Source: Promethearchaeia archaeon
GTDB taxonomy: Archaea; Asgardarchaeota; Lokiarchaeia; Sigyniarchaeales; SOKP01
Length of the DNA: 55,527 bases
Direction: 5' to 3'
Assembly: GCA_029856155.1 (NCBI GenBank)
Contig: JAHQWL010000021.1
Span: forward strand, 1-55,527
Of this stretch, positions 19,479 through 28,326 are shown one piece after another (position 1 is the first letter of the stretch; the number at the start of each line of letters is the position of its first letter). Both the position numbers and the translations under genes were made by a program. Below the pieces are notes generated by a model. It worked only from the letters and a program-made list of their open reading frames with translations, did no database searches and was not told the origin of the DNA.

Positions 19479-20969
19479 TTAACTACCTCCAAATTGATTT
19501 GCATATTGAATTAATCCAGTAGCACTAAATCTAGCCATCCTTATCTCCGTTGCTGTAAATAGCATTATCCCAACAATCCATGGATAGTCGTGATTGATAG
19601 GACATGTATAGTAGCTAACATAAATGTCATCACCTCTTATTACAACTCCCGTATAAGCGGTGTCACCATTGCTAGGGAGATCAAAAAGATGGATAAGTCT
19701 ATCTTGGTTAACTTCATAAATTGAAGTTCGTTTTTTACTTATGTGATTGCCAAGATCGATACTTGGACCGAGGTGATTACGTCCTGCAGCAAAAATTCTT
19801 TTTCCATCTTCCAACGCGAAAAGGGTTGCCCCATCTAATCGTGTTTGGAAATCTGTAGCATATGACCAGTTTAAGAGATTGTTATATGATGTAGCTATGA
19901 TAGTACAAGCATGAGGAGTACCAAATAAATAATCTTCCCAACTACTCACAGAACTCACGCGTAAGGTTGCAATTAATTCACCATTTGGTAAGAACATCAA
20001 GCAAGGTTCATCACTAAAATAAGTATCGTAAACTACAGATACTTCTGTCCAATTTACACCGTCATTAGTTTCTAATAAAATTGTTTCGGGGTTGTCTTCT
20101 TCTTCATTGCTAGCCATAACATACCAAGTATTATTATCATTAGTTATTGGTTCTTGTCTTCCAAAATGCCACCCACCTTCCAGTTGCCATGATGTTCCAT
20201 GAGAAACGTTGACAAATATTTGTTCTGGAATTGACCAAGTTTCACCATCTATACTTGAGCAATAAAAAGTCCAATTTGGACTAGGATCAAACTCAAAATT
20301 AGGTAAGAAGTATAAAAATAGTGTTCCTTTAATCTCCGTTAATAATGGATCTCTTACATCATTTTGTCCAGGACCTTTAATAGTAGCTACTGTCTGCCAA
20401 CTTCCAGCAGAAGCATTAGAGGATTTAGCTACAACTAATTCACCATTTAGATCCTGAAGGTGCCACTTAGAAGACTGATAAACTAGATAAAATTCATCAT
20501 TCCAATAGAATAGTTCAGTATTAGATTTATGATGCTTTTCTAAATTATTACCCGAAGGGATTGCTGTCCAAGTTTCCAATTGGAGAATAGGATCTACATT
20601 AAAGGAAGGAGGAAGACGAAGAGAATAATATGTAAGCATAGCTCCAAATAATGAAACAAGCGATATCATTAAAGTGAATAAAACAACGATACATTTTTTA
20701 CCACCATTTAGAACTTTATCTTTAAATTGTCTTGTTTCTTTTTTGATAAAAAACACATCTGTAAGAACAAGATATATAGTTTCAAAAATCCCAATAAATA
20801 AGAAAATTGCTATAACGATTCCAAAGAAGAAAGTGAAATTCCTTGTTCCTCTCCCAAATGGTTCTAATGTTCCAATCGTACCAATTATAATCATCAATAC
20901 CACAGCGATTAATATTGAATATAATGGGATTTTAACTTTTGTGATTAGTTTAAATTTTAATTTCAGCAT
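19479..20969 (-). CDS. Membrane-anchored sialidase-like beta-propeller protein
   Basis: 496 aa. Three N-terminal membrane segments (about 14-36, 45-70, 93-115), then an outside domain of about 370 aa with repeated strand motifs such as ELFYWNDEFYLVYQS, RDPLLTEIKG, DGETWSIPEQIF, DGVNWTEVSVVYD and ISKKRTSIYEV, typical of six-bladed sialidase/GH33-43-like propellers. Asp-box-like D-G-x-x-W elements are present. The catalytic Arg triad and Tyr/Glu of true sialidases cannot be confirmed by eye, so it may bind or cleave surface glycans. First gene of a three-gene set with two tiny membrane proteins. Confidence 0.65.
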   Translation of the reverse strand: MLKLKFKLITKVKIPLYSILIAVVLMIIIGTIGTLEPFGRGTRNFTFFFGIVIAIFLFIGIFETIYLVLTDVFFIKKETRQFKDKVLNGGKKCIVVLFTLMISLVSLFGAMLTYYSLRLPPSFNVDPILQLETWTAIPSGNNLEKHHKSNTELFYWNDEFYLVYQSSKWHLQDLNGELVVAKSSNASAGSWQTVATIKGPGQNDVRDPLLTEIKGTLFLYFLPNFEFDPSPNWTFYCSSIDGETWSIPEQIFVNVSHGTSWQLEGGWHFGRQEPITNDNNTWYVMASNEEEDNPETILLETNDGVNWTEVSVVYDTYFSDEPCLMFLPNGELIATLRVSSVSSWEDYLFGTPHACTIIATSYNNLLNWSYATDFQTRLDGATLFALEDGKRIFAAGRNHLGPSIDLGNHISKKRTSIYEVNQDRLIHLFDLPSNGDTAYTGVVIRGDDIYVSYYTCPINHDYPWIVGIMLFTATEIRMARFSATGLIQYANQFGGS

Positions 20970-21135
20970 TATTTTTTCTCTTTTTTCTCGATTTTATATT
21001 GATTTATGAATAGATTTTAATTAATATTTATCTAGAACTAATATTTAAAGATTAAATACATAGATTTTACATTCTTTATCTTAAATGTAGAAAATTAATT
21101 GATTATGAATTAGTGAACTTCGCAAATCTTTTCAA

Positions 21136-21801
21136 TTAACCATAAAATAGTTGATATAACTCCTTATAAAGTTCAGCAAGTCGAGAAATTCTATATTGGT
21201 CATTTTGTTGTAAAATGTAGGAGATATAACCCGCTAGTCCTGTAGGATTATTAACCCATTGCAAAAAACCTTCAATTTCTGCTTTAAGATACGGATCAAT
21301 CTTAGGTTGAGTTGATGCAACTTGGTTCGCTACAGCTTGTCCTGATGATTTCTCATATGCTATCTCTTCCTTAGTTTCACTAGTTAATTCAACTTTAGAT
21401 TCAATAAATTCTGAGTGGGAGTCTTTTTCTAACATAGCTGCTGCTCTTGCTACAGCAGGATATGCCATATGAAACCAACCTTTGGCTTTAGGTTTAATAT
21501 GAGCCAACATATATTTATCTCCATCTGGAGTCGCAGCACCAATTAAATGTCCTTTCTTATGACGATTTGTGCTTATAAAACGTTCAGGTTCCATCTGCAA
21601 AATGGAGTACCTAATTCCATTAAGAGTGACAAATTGTGCATTCCCGCTAGACCATTTAGCTAAAATTTCATTTATATCTTTCTTAACATCCCATTTACCT
21701 GTAGAAAATAAAACTTTTCCTTTTTTATCCACTAATGCTACATCTGATGCATCAGGATAGTGTTTTTGCAATTTACTCACAACAGATTTGATACTAACCA
21801 T
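21136..21801 (-). CDS. Roadblock/LC7-like domain protein
   Basis: About 221 aa from the ATG at 21801. Residues 1-110 show a roadblock/LC7-like pattern: an N-terminal amphipathic helix, DVALVDKKGKVLFSTG (two strands with the typical turn), then NGIRYSILQM and GHLIGAATPDGDKYMLAHI. The C-terminal half is a low-complexity linker and a helical bundle. Roadblock proteins partner small GTPases (MglB, Ragulator) and are expanded in Asgards. The upstream gene stops at 21828-21830; an alternative TTG start at 21831 would overlap that stop by 4 nt and add ten residues. Cotranscription with the upstream gene is therefore likely. Domain call is by pattern, not by search. Confidence 0.55.
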   Translation of the reverse strand: MVSIKSVVSKLQKHYPDASDVALVDKKGKVLFSTGKWDVKKDINEILAKWSSGNAQFVTLNGIRYSILQMEPERFISTNRHKKGHLIGAATPDGDKYMLAHIKPKAKGWFHMAYPAVARAAAMLEKDSHSEFIESKVELTSETKEEIAYEKSSGQAVANQVASTQPKIDPYLKAEIEGFLQWVNNPTGLAGYISYILQQNDQYRISRLAELYKELYQLFYG

Positions 21802-21827
21802 GATCAGGAAAGCTTTTGTTATTCTTT

Positions 21828-23210
21828 TCAATTACTAAATTTTTGTTTGGTTATCTTAATCCAATTATCAATGTCTCTTAAAAGTTCCGCCTTCTCTTTC
21901 GAACTTAATCCTATATTAGGTTCGGCTCGTTGATATACATTTATGTATTTACTGAGCTCCCATAAATAATTTACATGTAGAATTTTTTGCTTGATATTAT
22001 TTCTTACAATTTCAAGAGCTCTTCCAATTGTCTGGATATCATAATCTTCTTCAACTATTTTTCTTAATGTTATAAGTATTTCTAAAGGATTTTCATGCGG
22101 AATTAGGGGAAGTGGTTTAATTTCTATAAAAGGGCGTTTCATGGTCCTTAGTTCAAAGTTTTCTTCTTTTTTAATAAGTTTCATGACAGCGGGTTTTTCA
22201 AGTGTCTCCTGTTGATGAGGCTGATAAAGTTTAGTTTTCTTTTCTATACTTGCTTTCTCTAATTCTTCTTTAGTCTGTCTTTTAAGATTTAATGGCCATT
22301 CATTGAAAGAGTTCATTCTATCTTCAGCAGATATAAATATTGACTCTTTGGGCATTTTCTTATCCATTTGATCACCCTCTGGATTAAAGGTAAATGGTCT
22401 ACCAGATCTAAGGAAAGGTGCTGATTTTTCAATTATAGAAAATAGATACATAGGATCATATTGAATAGAAGAATAAATATCTTTAAATCTTAGAATTGTA
22501 TCTCTAATTATCTGTAATTCTGGAGGAGTGAAATTTTCAGTGAGATGTTTAACAGCCCCTAAAGTAATTCCAAATAATCCTGCTGTAGCTTCTAAGAATT
22601 TTGCTTTAGCATTATATTCCATATCTCCTGAAATCATTATTTTATTGTAGGAATCCCTAGAAGTACTTAATAGCATATGCCCATTTTTATCTATTTGAAA
22701 AGATTTTGGATCTCGTAAAAGTTCTATAAACTCTAGAAAAATATCTTTGTAAGGAATAAACAAATTTCTCATAATTGTTCCTTGAATAAACGTAATCTTA
22801 TTTTCTGATTTGAATGACATATCAATTGGTACTTTGAACAATTTTTCACCAATAATTACATCTCTATCATTTTCCAATGTAATATTTATTGATGTAGCTA
22901 AATGGTCATACACAAAATCAGATAAAATTAAACCTGTTAATTGGCGATTATCTGTAATATATCTTCCAGATTGCAATTCAAACTTTGTGTAATAATATCC
23001 TAGACCAAATAAGTAATATAATGTTCCCATTTCAGTTGTAATTGCACACTCAGTACCAGCTAAAAAGATAACGAGATCTTGAGAAATTTTGGACACTTTA
23101 TGATTAGCATATTCACCTAGAGTTGGATAACCAAGTAAATTTCCCCAACTTGGTATCACAAAAAAAATATTATGTGGAATAAGTCTGCTTTTGTTAATTT
23201 GATTTGACAT
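21828..23210 (-). CDS. Hypothetical protein, operon partner of roadblock-like gene
   Basis: 460 aa, soluble. The first about 250 residues are a mixed alpha/beta domain with recurring strand pairs (IFFVIPSWGNLLGYP, YYLFGLGYYYTKFEL, NITLENDRDVIIGEKLFKVP), reminiscent of longin/roadblock-type sheets but not assignable. Residues 270-370 are a charged Lys/Glu-rich linker, and the C-terminal 90 residues (PLEILITLRKIVEEDYDIQTIG) form a helical domain. The downstream roadblock-like gene overlaps or nearly touches it, so the two products probably act together, perhaps with one of the small GTPases. I do not recognise the family; probably Asgard-specific. Confidence 0.6.
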   Translation of the reverse strand: MSNQINKSRLIPHNIFFVIPSWGNLLGYPTLGEYANHKVSKISQDLVIFLAGTECAITTEMGTLYYLFGLGYYYTKFELQSGRYITDNRQLTGLILSDFVYDHLATSINITLENDRDVIIGEKLFKVPIDMSFKSENKITFIQGTIMRNLFIPYKDIFLEFIELLRDPKSFQIDKNGHMLLSTSRDSYNKIMISGDMEYNAKAKFLEATAGLFGITLGAVKHLTENFTPPELQIIRDTILRFKDIYSSIQYDPMYLFSIIEKSAPFLRSGRPFTFNPEGDQMDKKMPKESIFISAEDRMNSFNEWPLNLKRQTKEELEKASIEKKTKLYQPHQQETLEKPAVMKLIKKEENFELRTMKRPFIEIKPLPLIPHENPLEILITLRKIVEEDYDIQTIGRALEIVRNNIKQKILHVNYLWELSKYINVYQRAEPNIGLSSKEKAELLRDIDNWIKITKQKFSN

Positions 23211-23415
23211 ATGTTTTTTTAATATATTAATTGAATTCCCATTTTAAATTGTGAATTCTTATTATTTAATTCTTTCTTGAACTCTTGATTATTTATTCTA
23301 ATATTATCAAGTAAAAGACTTGATCTATTATTTTTAATGTTAACTGTGTAAAAAGTGCAATTGTTACATAAATCATTAAGCTTTTGTTATTTAGGTATGC
23401 TTTTTTGCATAAACT

Positions 23416-25365
23416 TTATTTATGCACTTTATTTATTTTATCACGCTCTATCCACACAGTCATTTGGCTTTTGCCACGATTAGCCCAAGCATAATAGGGG
23501 ATAAGTTGTATTCTTTCCAAATTCTTATTATTAGTATGAATAGAACCTGTAATAATAACAATCCCATTTAGTAAATCTCTCTGAAATTTCTCTTGGAGTA
23601 CATCATTATCGTTCAATTTTATATTAAATATTGATTCGACTTCATTATCTACACTTTCAATACAATAAACAAGTGGACCTCGTTCAATTGCTACTTTATT
23701 GGTATTCTCTTTAACCTTTGGATTACTTAATACTCTTCGAATTGGCATTGGTAATTTTATTTCAATAACATCATTATTATCCCACAATCGTTGGATTTTA
23801 GTAAACCCATTGTGTATCTGATAGTCTATTTGATCACCATTAACTTTTAAAATTGCTGTCAAACTATTAGGTTTTAAATAATGATATAAATCACTTGGAA
23901 CTGGTCTATTCTGTGCCCAGCCAGGAATTCGAATTGCAATGGTAAATTCTGATGGTTGGTTAAGAGAAACTATAATTTTCACATCTTCATTCCAAGGATA
24001 ATGAGTTTCTTGAGTAAGTAATATTTTGTAGTTTTCAAGATTAATTGATGCCTTACTTCCAACGAAAAGATTAACAAAAATACAATTATTTACTTGTGCA
24101 TAAATATAACTCGAAATTTGGGGAAGAAATCGTACGATATTTGTAGGACAACAAGGAATTTTCCACCAAGATTTTCTTCTAGTATTTTCCTTTGAAGCAA
24201 GTGGATTTATATAAAAGAATTTCTTTCCATCAATAGAGATTCCTGAGAGGAACCCGTTATATAATATTCGCTCTAAAATATCAATATATTTAGCATTCCT
24301 ATGTAGTAAAAAGAGGCGGTGATTCCAAAAGATATTCCCAATAGCTGCGCAAGTTTCATTATATGCTTCAAAATTTGGTAATTTATAATTATCCCAGAAA
24401 CTTTCACCAAATTCGTGTGATCTCGATCCGATACCACCTGTTATATACATTTTCTTCGATACAACATTATTCCAAATTTTATTAACAGCAGATTCATATT
24501 CTGAATCATTAAAAAGATTAATAATATCTGTTACAGCGGAATACATATACATAGCTCTTACAGCATGACCTACTGCTTCATCTTGATCAATAATTTTTTT
24601 ATGAGTTTGGTTGTATTCAAGAGCATTTGTTTCTTGTAATTTAGGATTATCACTTTTTAGTTGAGTTAAATAATTTGGATACTTAAGTAAATCAATAGAA
24701 CCACGTATATCGAGAAAATACTTGGCTAACTTCAAATATTTATCATTATTAGTTAGTTTAAATAACTTTATAAGTGCCAATTCAATCTCTTGATGTCCCG
24801 GAATCCCTTCAATTCTTCCTGAACCAAAATCTTTCTCGATTAAATCTGCAGCTTTAAGTGCTACATTTAACAATTTTTGTTTATGTGTAGCTTGAGAATA
24901 TCCTATTCCTGCTTCAATAAGATGTCCCATATTATATAATTCATGACTTAATATTGAAACTAATTCCCAACGTTTTTTACCAGCCCATATATGAGGGTCT
25001 TCCGGATTTATTGTCCGTGCTGTATATAAATACCCATCATCTTCTTGAGCGGCTGCAATTTTTTCAATTAAATTATCAACATATTCTTCGAGTTTAGGAT
25101 CAGGTTTTATAATTAATGAATATGCTGCTCCCTCAATAACTTTAAAAACATCTGAATCATCAAAAGGAAATATCGGTCTTTTTCCGTCATTCAATAATCC
25201 GGCGGCTCTAGAAAAATTGGCAATACGTCCGGTTTTCTCACAATTTTTAAATACATGAGGAATTGTTATCTCATGATTAGCTCTTATTCTTGGAGCCCAA
25301 AAATTATCATCAGCTTTAACGCGATTAAGTGGGATTGGGTGAATAACTTTTTCTGAAGAATCCAA
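23416..25365 (-). CDS. GH127 beta-L-arabinofuranosidase-family glycoside hydrolase
   Basis: 649 aa, close to the 650-660 aa of GH127 (PF07944). The zinc-thiolate active site is complete: Glu337 and Cys339 in NETCA, and Cys405-Cys406 in PCCPTN, matching Glu338, Cys340, Cys417 and Cys418 of the characterised Bifidobacterium enzyme HypBA1. The N-terminal (alpha/alpha)6 barrel (VKADDNFWAPR, EDDGYLYTA, GHQEIELALIKL) and C-terminal beta-sandwiches are present. No signal peptide, so it would act on imported oligosaccharides. Points to use of plant- or algal-type arabinosides. Gene family is typically bacterial, so transfer is plausible. Reads away from the gene at 25.6 kb, a divergent pair with a 264-bp shared upstream region. 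Confidence 0.93.
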   Translation of the reverse strand: MDSSEKVIHPIPLNRVKADDNFWAPRIRANHEITIPHVFKNCEKTGRIANFSRAAGLLNDGKRPIFPFDDSDVFKVIEGAAYSLIIKPDPKLEEYVDNLIEKIAAAQEDDGYLYTARTINPEDPHIWAGKKRWELVSILSHELYNMGHLIEAGIGYSQATHKQKLLNVALKAADLIEKDFGSGRIEGIPGHQEIELALIKLFKLTNNDKYLKLAKYFLDIRGSIDLLKYPNYLTQLKSDNPKLQETNALEYNQTHKKIIDQDEAVGHAVRAMYMYSAVTDIINLFNDSEYESAVNKIWNNVVSKKMYITGGIGSRSHEFGESFWDNYKLPNFEAYNETCAAIGNIFWNHRLFLLHRNAKYIDILERILYNGFLSGISIDGKKFFYINPLASKENTRRKSWWKIPCCPTNIVRFLPQISSYIYAQVNNCIFVNLFVGSKASINLENYKILLTQETHYPWNEDVKIIVSLNQPSEFTIAIRIPGWAQNRPVPSDLYHYLKPNSLTAILKVNGDQIDYQIHNGFTKIQRLWDNNDVIEIKLPMPIRRVLSNPKVKENTNKVAIERGPLVYCIESVDNEVESIFNIKLNDNDVLQEKFQRDLLNGIVIITGSIHTNNKNLERIQLIPYYAWANRGKSQMTVWIERDKINKVHK

Positions 25366-25629
25366 AATATCCCCCCTTTAAAAAAAATTAAAATTTCTCA
25401 ATATTCTTTCTTAAACTCGTAAGTAGAGTAAAATTAGAAAATTTAAAAAAATTAGGATTATGATTATATGAACAATTCAGATAAAATCAAAATATTTTGA
25501 ATTATCGAATTAATCAGACTATATAGATGTTTAATTAAATTAACTTAAAAAATAAAGAATTTTTAGTCTATCCAACTAATTTATTTAAATTAATAATCTT
25601 ATACCAATAAATTGAATGGGTAATGGATT

Positions 25630-26616
25630 TTGAAAGAAAAAGAATTCTTAAAATATCTCTCCAATAATAATATTACTCAAGAACAGGCGACACTATACAT
25701 TTCTAGATTAAATGAATTTAACAAATTTCTGGAAAAAGAGAATAGTGATGTTGATTCATTTCCTAGTGGAGAAATTGTTAAGTACTCAGATATTTTGGTT
25801 GAAAAAAAAAGTGACATCGTATTAGATTTTCTGAGGGCTTTAATTAATTATGCTAATTTTACTAAAAGTTATGATTATATTATTGAGATTATCGACATCT
25901 CAGAATCTTATAATGCAATGGATAATATTTATCAAAGAATTGCTGAACAACATGGTGAGAAACTTCGAGATGAAATATTTGAAAATATATCAATTCCCCC
26001 TTTAGGAATTCATCCAGAGAAAAAACCTGAATTCACTAAAGTAATTATGAAAAGATTGGTAGAAAAAATTGGTGAGGAAAAAACAATAGGGTTATTAAAA
26101 CCGTGTTTGCATGGTCGCCCTGGAGATATCAAGAAGGATAGAGAAGATTTCTTAAGATTAAATGATATTGATGAATTTTTAAAACTAAAAAAGCAAGAAT
26201 TAATTGAAAGACTCCAAAAACATCAAAAGGAAGGAACTCTGGAATTTGCACAGTATATTGATGATGAAGTTATAGAATTCATAAAAAATACTCCGTCAAT
26301 TTCTCCTGGAATTAGAGATGGGAATAAAATTATCACATCAAAAATGCCTTATCAAACAAAGAAACATATACAAGCAAATGATAAGAGATTGAAAGGCTTC
26401 TATAGTTGTTATTGTCCATGGATACGAGGTGCCATCAAAAATGGGACTGATAAAGAACTTTTTTCTCACTTCTGCTATTGCAGTGCAGGATATACTAAGA
26501 AATACTGGGATGTAATATTCGATCAACCAACCAGAGTAGAACCAATCGAAACACCTCTTACAGGAGGATTACTCTGTAAGTTTACTGTTTATATTCCAAA
26601 AGAATATCAAAAATAA
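25630..26616 (+). CDS. Hypothetical protein with C-terminal Cys-rich (CxCPW) domain
   Basis: 328 aa. N-terminal half is helical and highly charged. The C-terminal 90 residues contain CYCPWIR, HFCYCSAGYTKKYWD and GGLLCKFTVYIP, a pattern of paired cysteines followed by a hydrophobic strand seen in 4-vinyl-reductase-like/ATC-hydrolase-like small-molecule or metal-binding domains; the specific family is not recognised. Start is TTG at 25630; an ATG at 25623 is in another frame and hits a stop soon. A decayed copy of the last 47 codons lies at 27.8-28.0 kb (see pseudogene entry), so this region has been duplicated. Confidence 0.6.
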   Translation: MKEKEFLKYLSNNNITQEQATLYISRLNEFNKFLEKENSDVDSFPSGEIVKYSDILVEKKSDIVLDFLRALINYANFTKSYDYIIEIIDISESYNAMDNIYQRIAEQHGEKLRDEIFENISIPPLGIHPEKKPEFTKVIMKRLVEKIGEEKTIGLLKPCLHGRPGDIKKDREDFLRLNDIDEFLKLKKQELIERLQKHQKEGTLEFAQYIDDEVIEFIKNTPSISPGIRDGNKIITSKMPYQTKKHIQANDKRLKGFYSCYCPWIRGAIKNGTDKELFSHFCYCSAGYTKKYWDVIFDQPTRVEPIETPLTGGLLCKFTVYIPKEYQK

Positions 26617-26877
26617 GTATTAGATACTCTAATTAATATGCTTTTTGTATCAATTCTTCTATTTGAGCGGAATTGAAGATTCTTAATGTAATATTTATAT
26701 TATTAAAAAACATCTATTTTCTTGTTATGCATAAAAAGATAGAAATGTCTTTCTTAGTTTTTATTATTACATTTTCTGCAATTATCACCAGTAAATTTGT
26801 GGAAATTTATTATGAGAATTCTCCAAAGTTATCATTAGTAATAGAAATTGAAATTAGAAAATTTAATCCTATGTTAT

Positions 26878-26980
26878 TTCTAATTCCATCTGGGAAATAG
26901 CTTTTCCAGATCGAAATGGAATATCTTCAAGAGGCGTACCGGCTTCATAACCGAATCTTTTTAAAAATTTCACTCAAAGG
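26878..26980 (-). pseudogene. Remnant of the 3' end of an FdhB/FrhB-like gene
   Basis: On the minus strand one frame reads GYEAGTPLEDIPFRSGKA and on to QMELE, nearly the same as the C-terminus of the intact FrhB/FdhB-like protein ending at 28327 (SEAGMSLEDIPFRSGKA...QMELE). The DNA is almost identical over about 60 bases around the end. The upstream part is frameshifted and merges with the 3' end of the DUF998 gene. It is either the scar of a duplication of the 28.3-kb gene or the tail of a lost paralogue. The surrounding gap 26617-26944 otherwise holds only AT-rich sequence with no feature I can support. Confidence 0.75.
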
Positions 26981-27682
26981 CTCATTTCCTTTCTCATGAT
27001 CTAGAATCTGGATATGGTTTTTGAATAGCTTTAATACTTCGGGATTTTGAGATTTATTATAGTATGCTCCTTGGGTCTTAGAAACCTTAAATGAAATGCC
27101 TTGTATTGCCGTAATTAAGACCCAAAATATTAAAAGAGCTCCCACTATCCATTGTAATATTGAATATTGTACGATGAGAAATATTACTGATAAAATTCCA
27201 GTAAAAATACCAAAATACACTAAGTATTTTTTAAATATTTGACCATTAGAATTTATAGACTTAGAACTTTGGTGCATCATTATACTGTAAAATACAATAT
27301 GGATTGAAGTTCCTATAAAGCCAACTACAGCTACAAATGCATGAAATGTTTGAAAAGCTTCTATATTTATAGGATCTGGAGGTATTCCGACAAGAGCAAC
27401 ACATGCATTAGTAAAAATAGCTATAGCCGTAGTAAGTCGTCTAACACTTTCTTTTATATTTAATAATTCTCTTTCCAAATAGATATAAAAAGGGATTAAC
27501 AATGAACCCCCCATTATTAATCCAATACCATATAACGAATTTGCAGTGCTATATCCTAAAGAGCTTATGGGATTTCTTAAAGGGGTAAATCCCGGGGTAA
27601 GAAAGGCTGTTAATAGAAGAAAAATTATAATAAATAACGCGCCAAAAAAACCAAATACTACTCCAATTCTAATATCCTTCAT
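26945..27682 (-). CDS. DUF998-like integral membrane protein
   Basis: 245 aa with six hydrophobic segments. The N-terminal PGFTPLRNPISSLGYS motif after TM1 is the hallmark of DUF998 proteins (P-x-x-x-x-I-S-x-L-G). Function of the family is unknown. The last about 35 residues are hydrophilic; the end (EPLSEIFKK) resembles the FdhB-like remnant with which its 3' end overlaps, so the natural C-terminus may have been replaced by fused remnant sequence. It sits exactly between decayed copies of its two neighbours, suggesting it arrived with, or survived, a rearrangement. A second DUF998-like protein is encoded at 52 kb. Confidence 0.75.
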   Translation of the reverse strand: MKDIRIGVVFGFFGALFIIIFLLLTAFLTPGFTPLRNPISSLGYSTANSLYGIGLIMGGSLLIPFYIYLERELLNIKESVRRLTTAIAIFTNACVALVGIPPDPINIEAFQTFHAFVAVVGFIGTSIHIVFYSIMMHQSSKSINSNGQIFKKYLVYFGIFTGILSVIFLIVQYSILQWIVGALLIFWVLITAIQGISFKVSKTQGAYYNKSQNPEVLKLFKNHIQILDHEKGNEPLSEIFKKIRL

Positions 27683-27823
27683 TACTATCGAAATAAGCTA
27701 TCACAATGGTAAGTTATATATTAAAAACATTTGATACTAATAAATCGTTCTATTATTTATTTATAAAGTGATTAAGGAGAATAAGCAAATCACTTGATAA
27801 TAAATTTTCTCTCTGTTTTTAAT

Positions 27824-27964
27824 CATTGCAGTATCGGCTATACTAAGAAATAATGGGATGTAATATTCAACCAACCAACCAAAGTCGAACCAATCGAAAG
27901 ACCTCTTACAAGAAGATTATTATATAAGTCTGCTTTTTATATTCCTAAGGAAGTTCAAAAATAA
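27824..27964 (+). pseudogene. Decayed copy of the 3' end of the 25.6-kb gene
   Basis: Reads CSIGYTKK-stop-WDVIFNQPTKVEPIE and on to IPKEVQK-stop, aligned end to end with the last 47 codons of the gene at 25630-26616 (CSAGYTKKYWDVIFDQPTRVEPIE...). The Tyr codon TAC has become TAA and several Gly/Cys codons are changed, so it is non-functional. No start codon or upstream part of the gene is present. Together with the FdhB remnant at 26.9 kb it brackets the DUF998 gene. Confidence 0.85.
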
Positions 27965-28112
27965 ATTGCATAATTACTTAATACCGAATAAAATAATAAA
28001 AGTTCATTTTATTACAAACCAGATTAGTTAACAATCTTTTTTTTAAATTAATGATCGTCAAGAATTCTTTTAATTAAAAACTAAAAGCCTCTTTATTAGA
28101 TTTGTTTTCACC

Positions 28113-28190
28113 TCAGACCGGTCTTTCGGTGGATCAACTCACATTAATCGGTTATTTTAAGAGCCCCGCTACCTATACAAAGTACGGAAT
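28113..28190. other. GC-rich island in AT-rich gap, possible structured RNA or IS remnant
   Basis: The gap 27965-28326 is AT-rich apart from this stretch, which is near 45-50% GC and contains short complementary runs (CACC...GGTG and ACCG...CGGT). No tRNA cloverleaf, no known riboswitch consensus and no transposase reading frame was recognised on either strand. It lies in a region already marked by rearrangement, so a mobile-element scar is as likely as an RNA gene. Treat as unexplained. Confidence 0.35.
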
Positions 28191-28326
28191 TTGTATGTTG
28201 CAAATTTAACTCCTTTAAATTGACGTATAATACCACCAATTATAATCAATTTATTCCAAAAATAGATTAGATTTTAATTTAATATTGAATAAAACTATAA
28301 AATAAAGAATTTAAAAAAAATTTGGG

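Noticed and set aside
26673..26900. 75-aa plus-strand ORF in the gap after the 25.6-kb gene
   Set aside because: Low-complexity AT-rich translation that runs into the FdhB remnant on the other strand; no ribosome site.
28081..28200. tRNA gene in the GC-rich island
   Set aside because: No cloverleaf with T-arm (GGTTCRA) and acceptor stem can be drawn on either strand.
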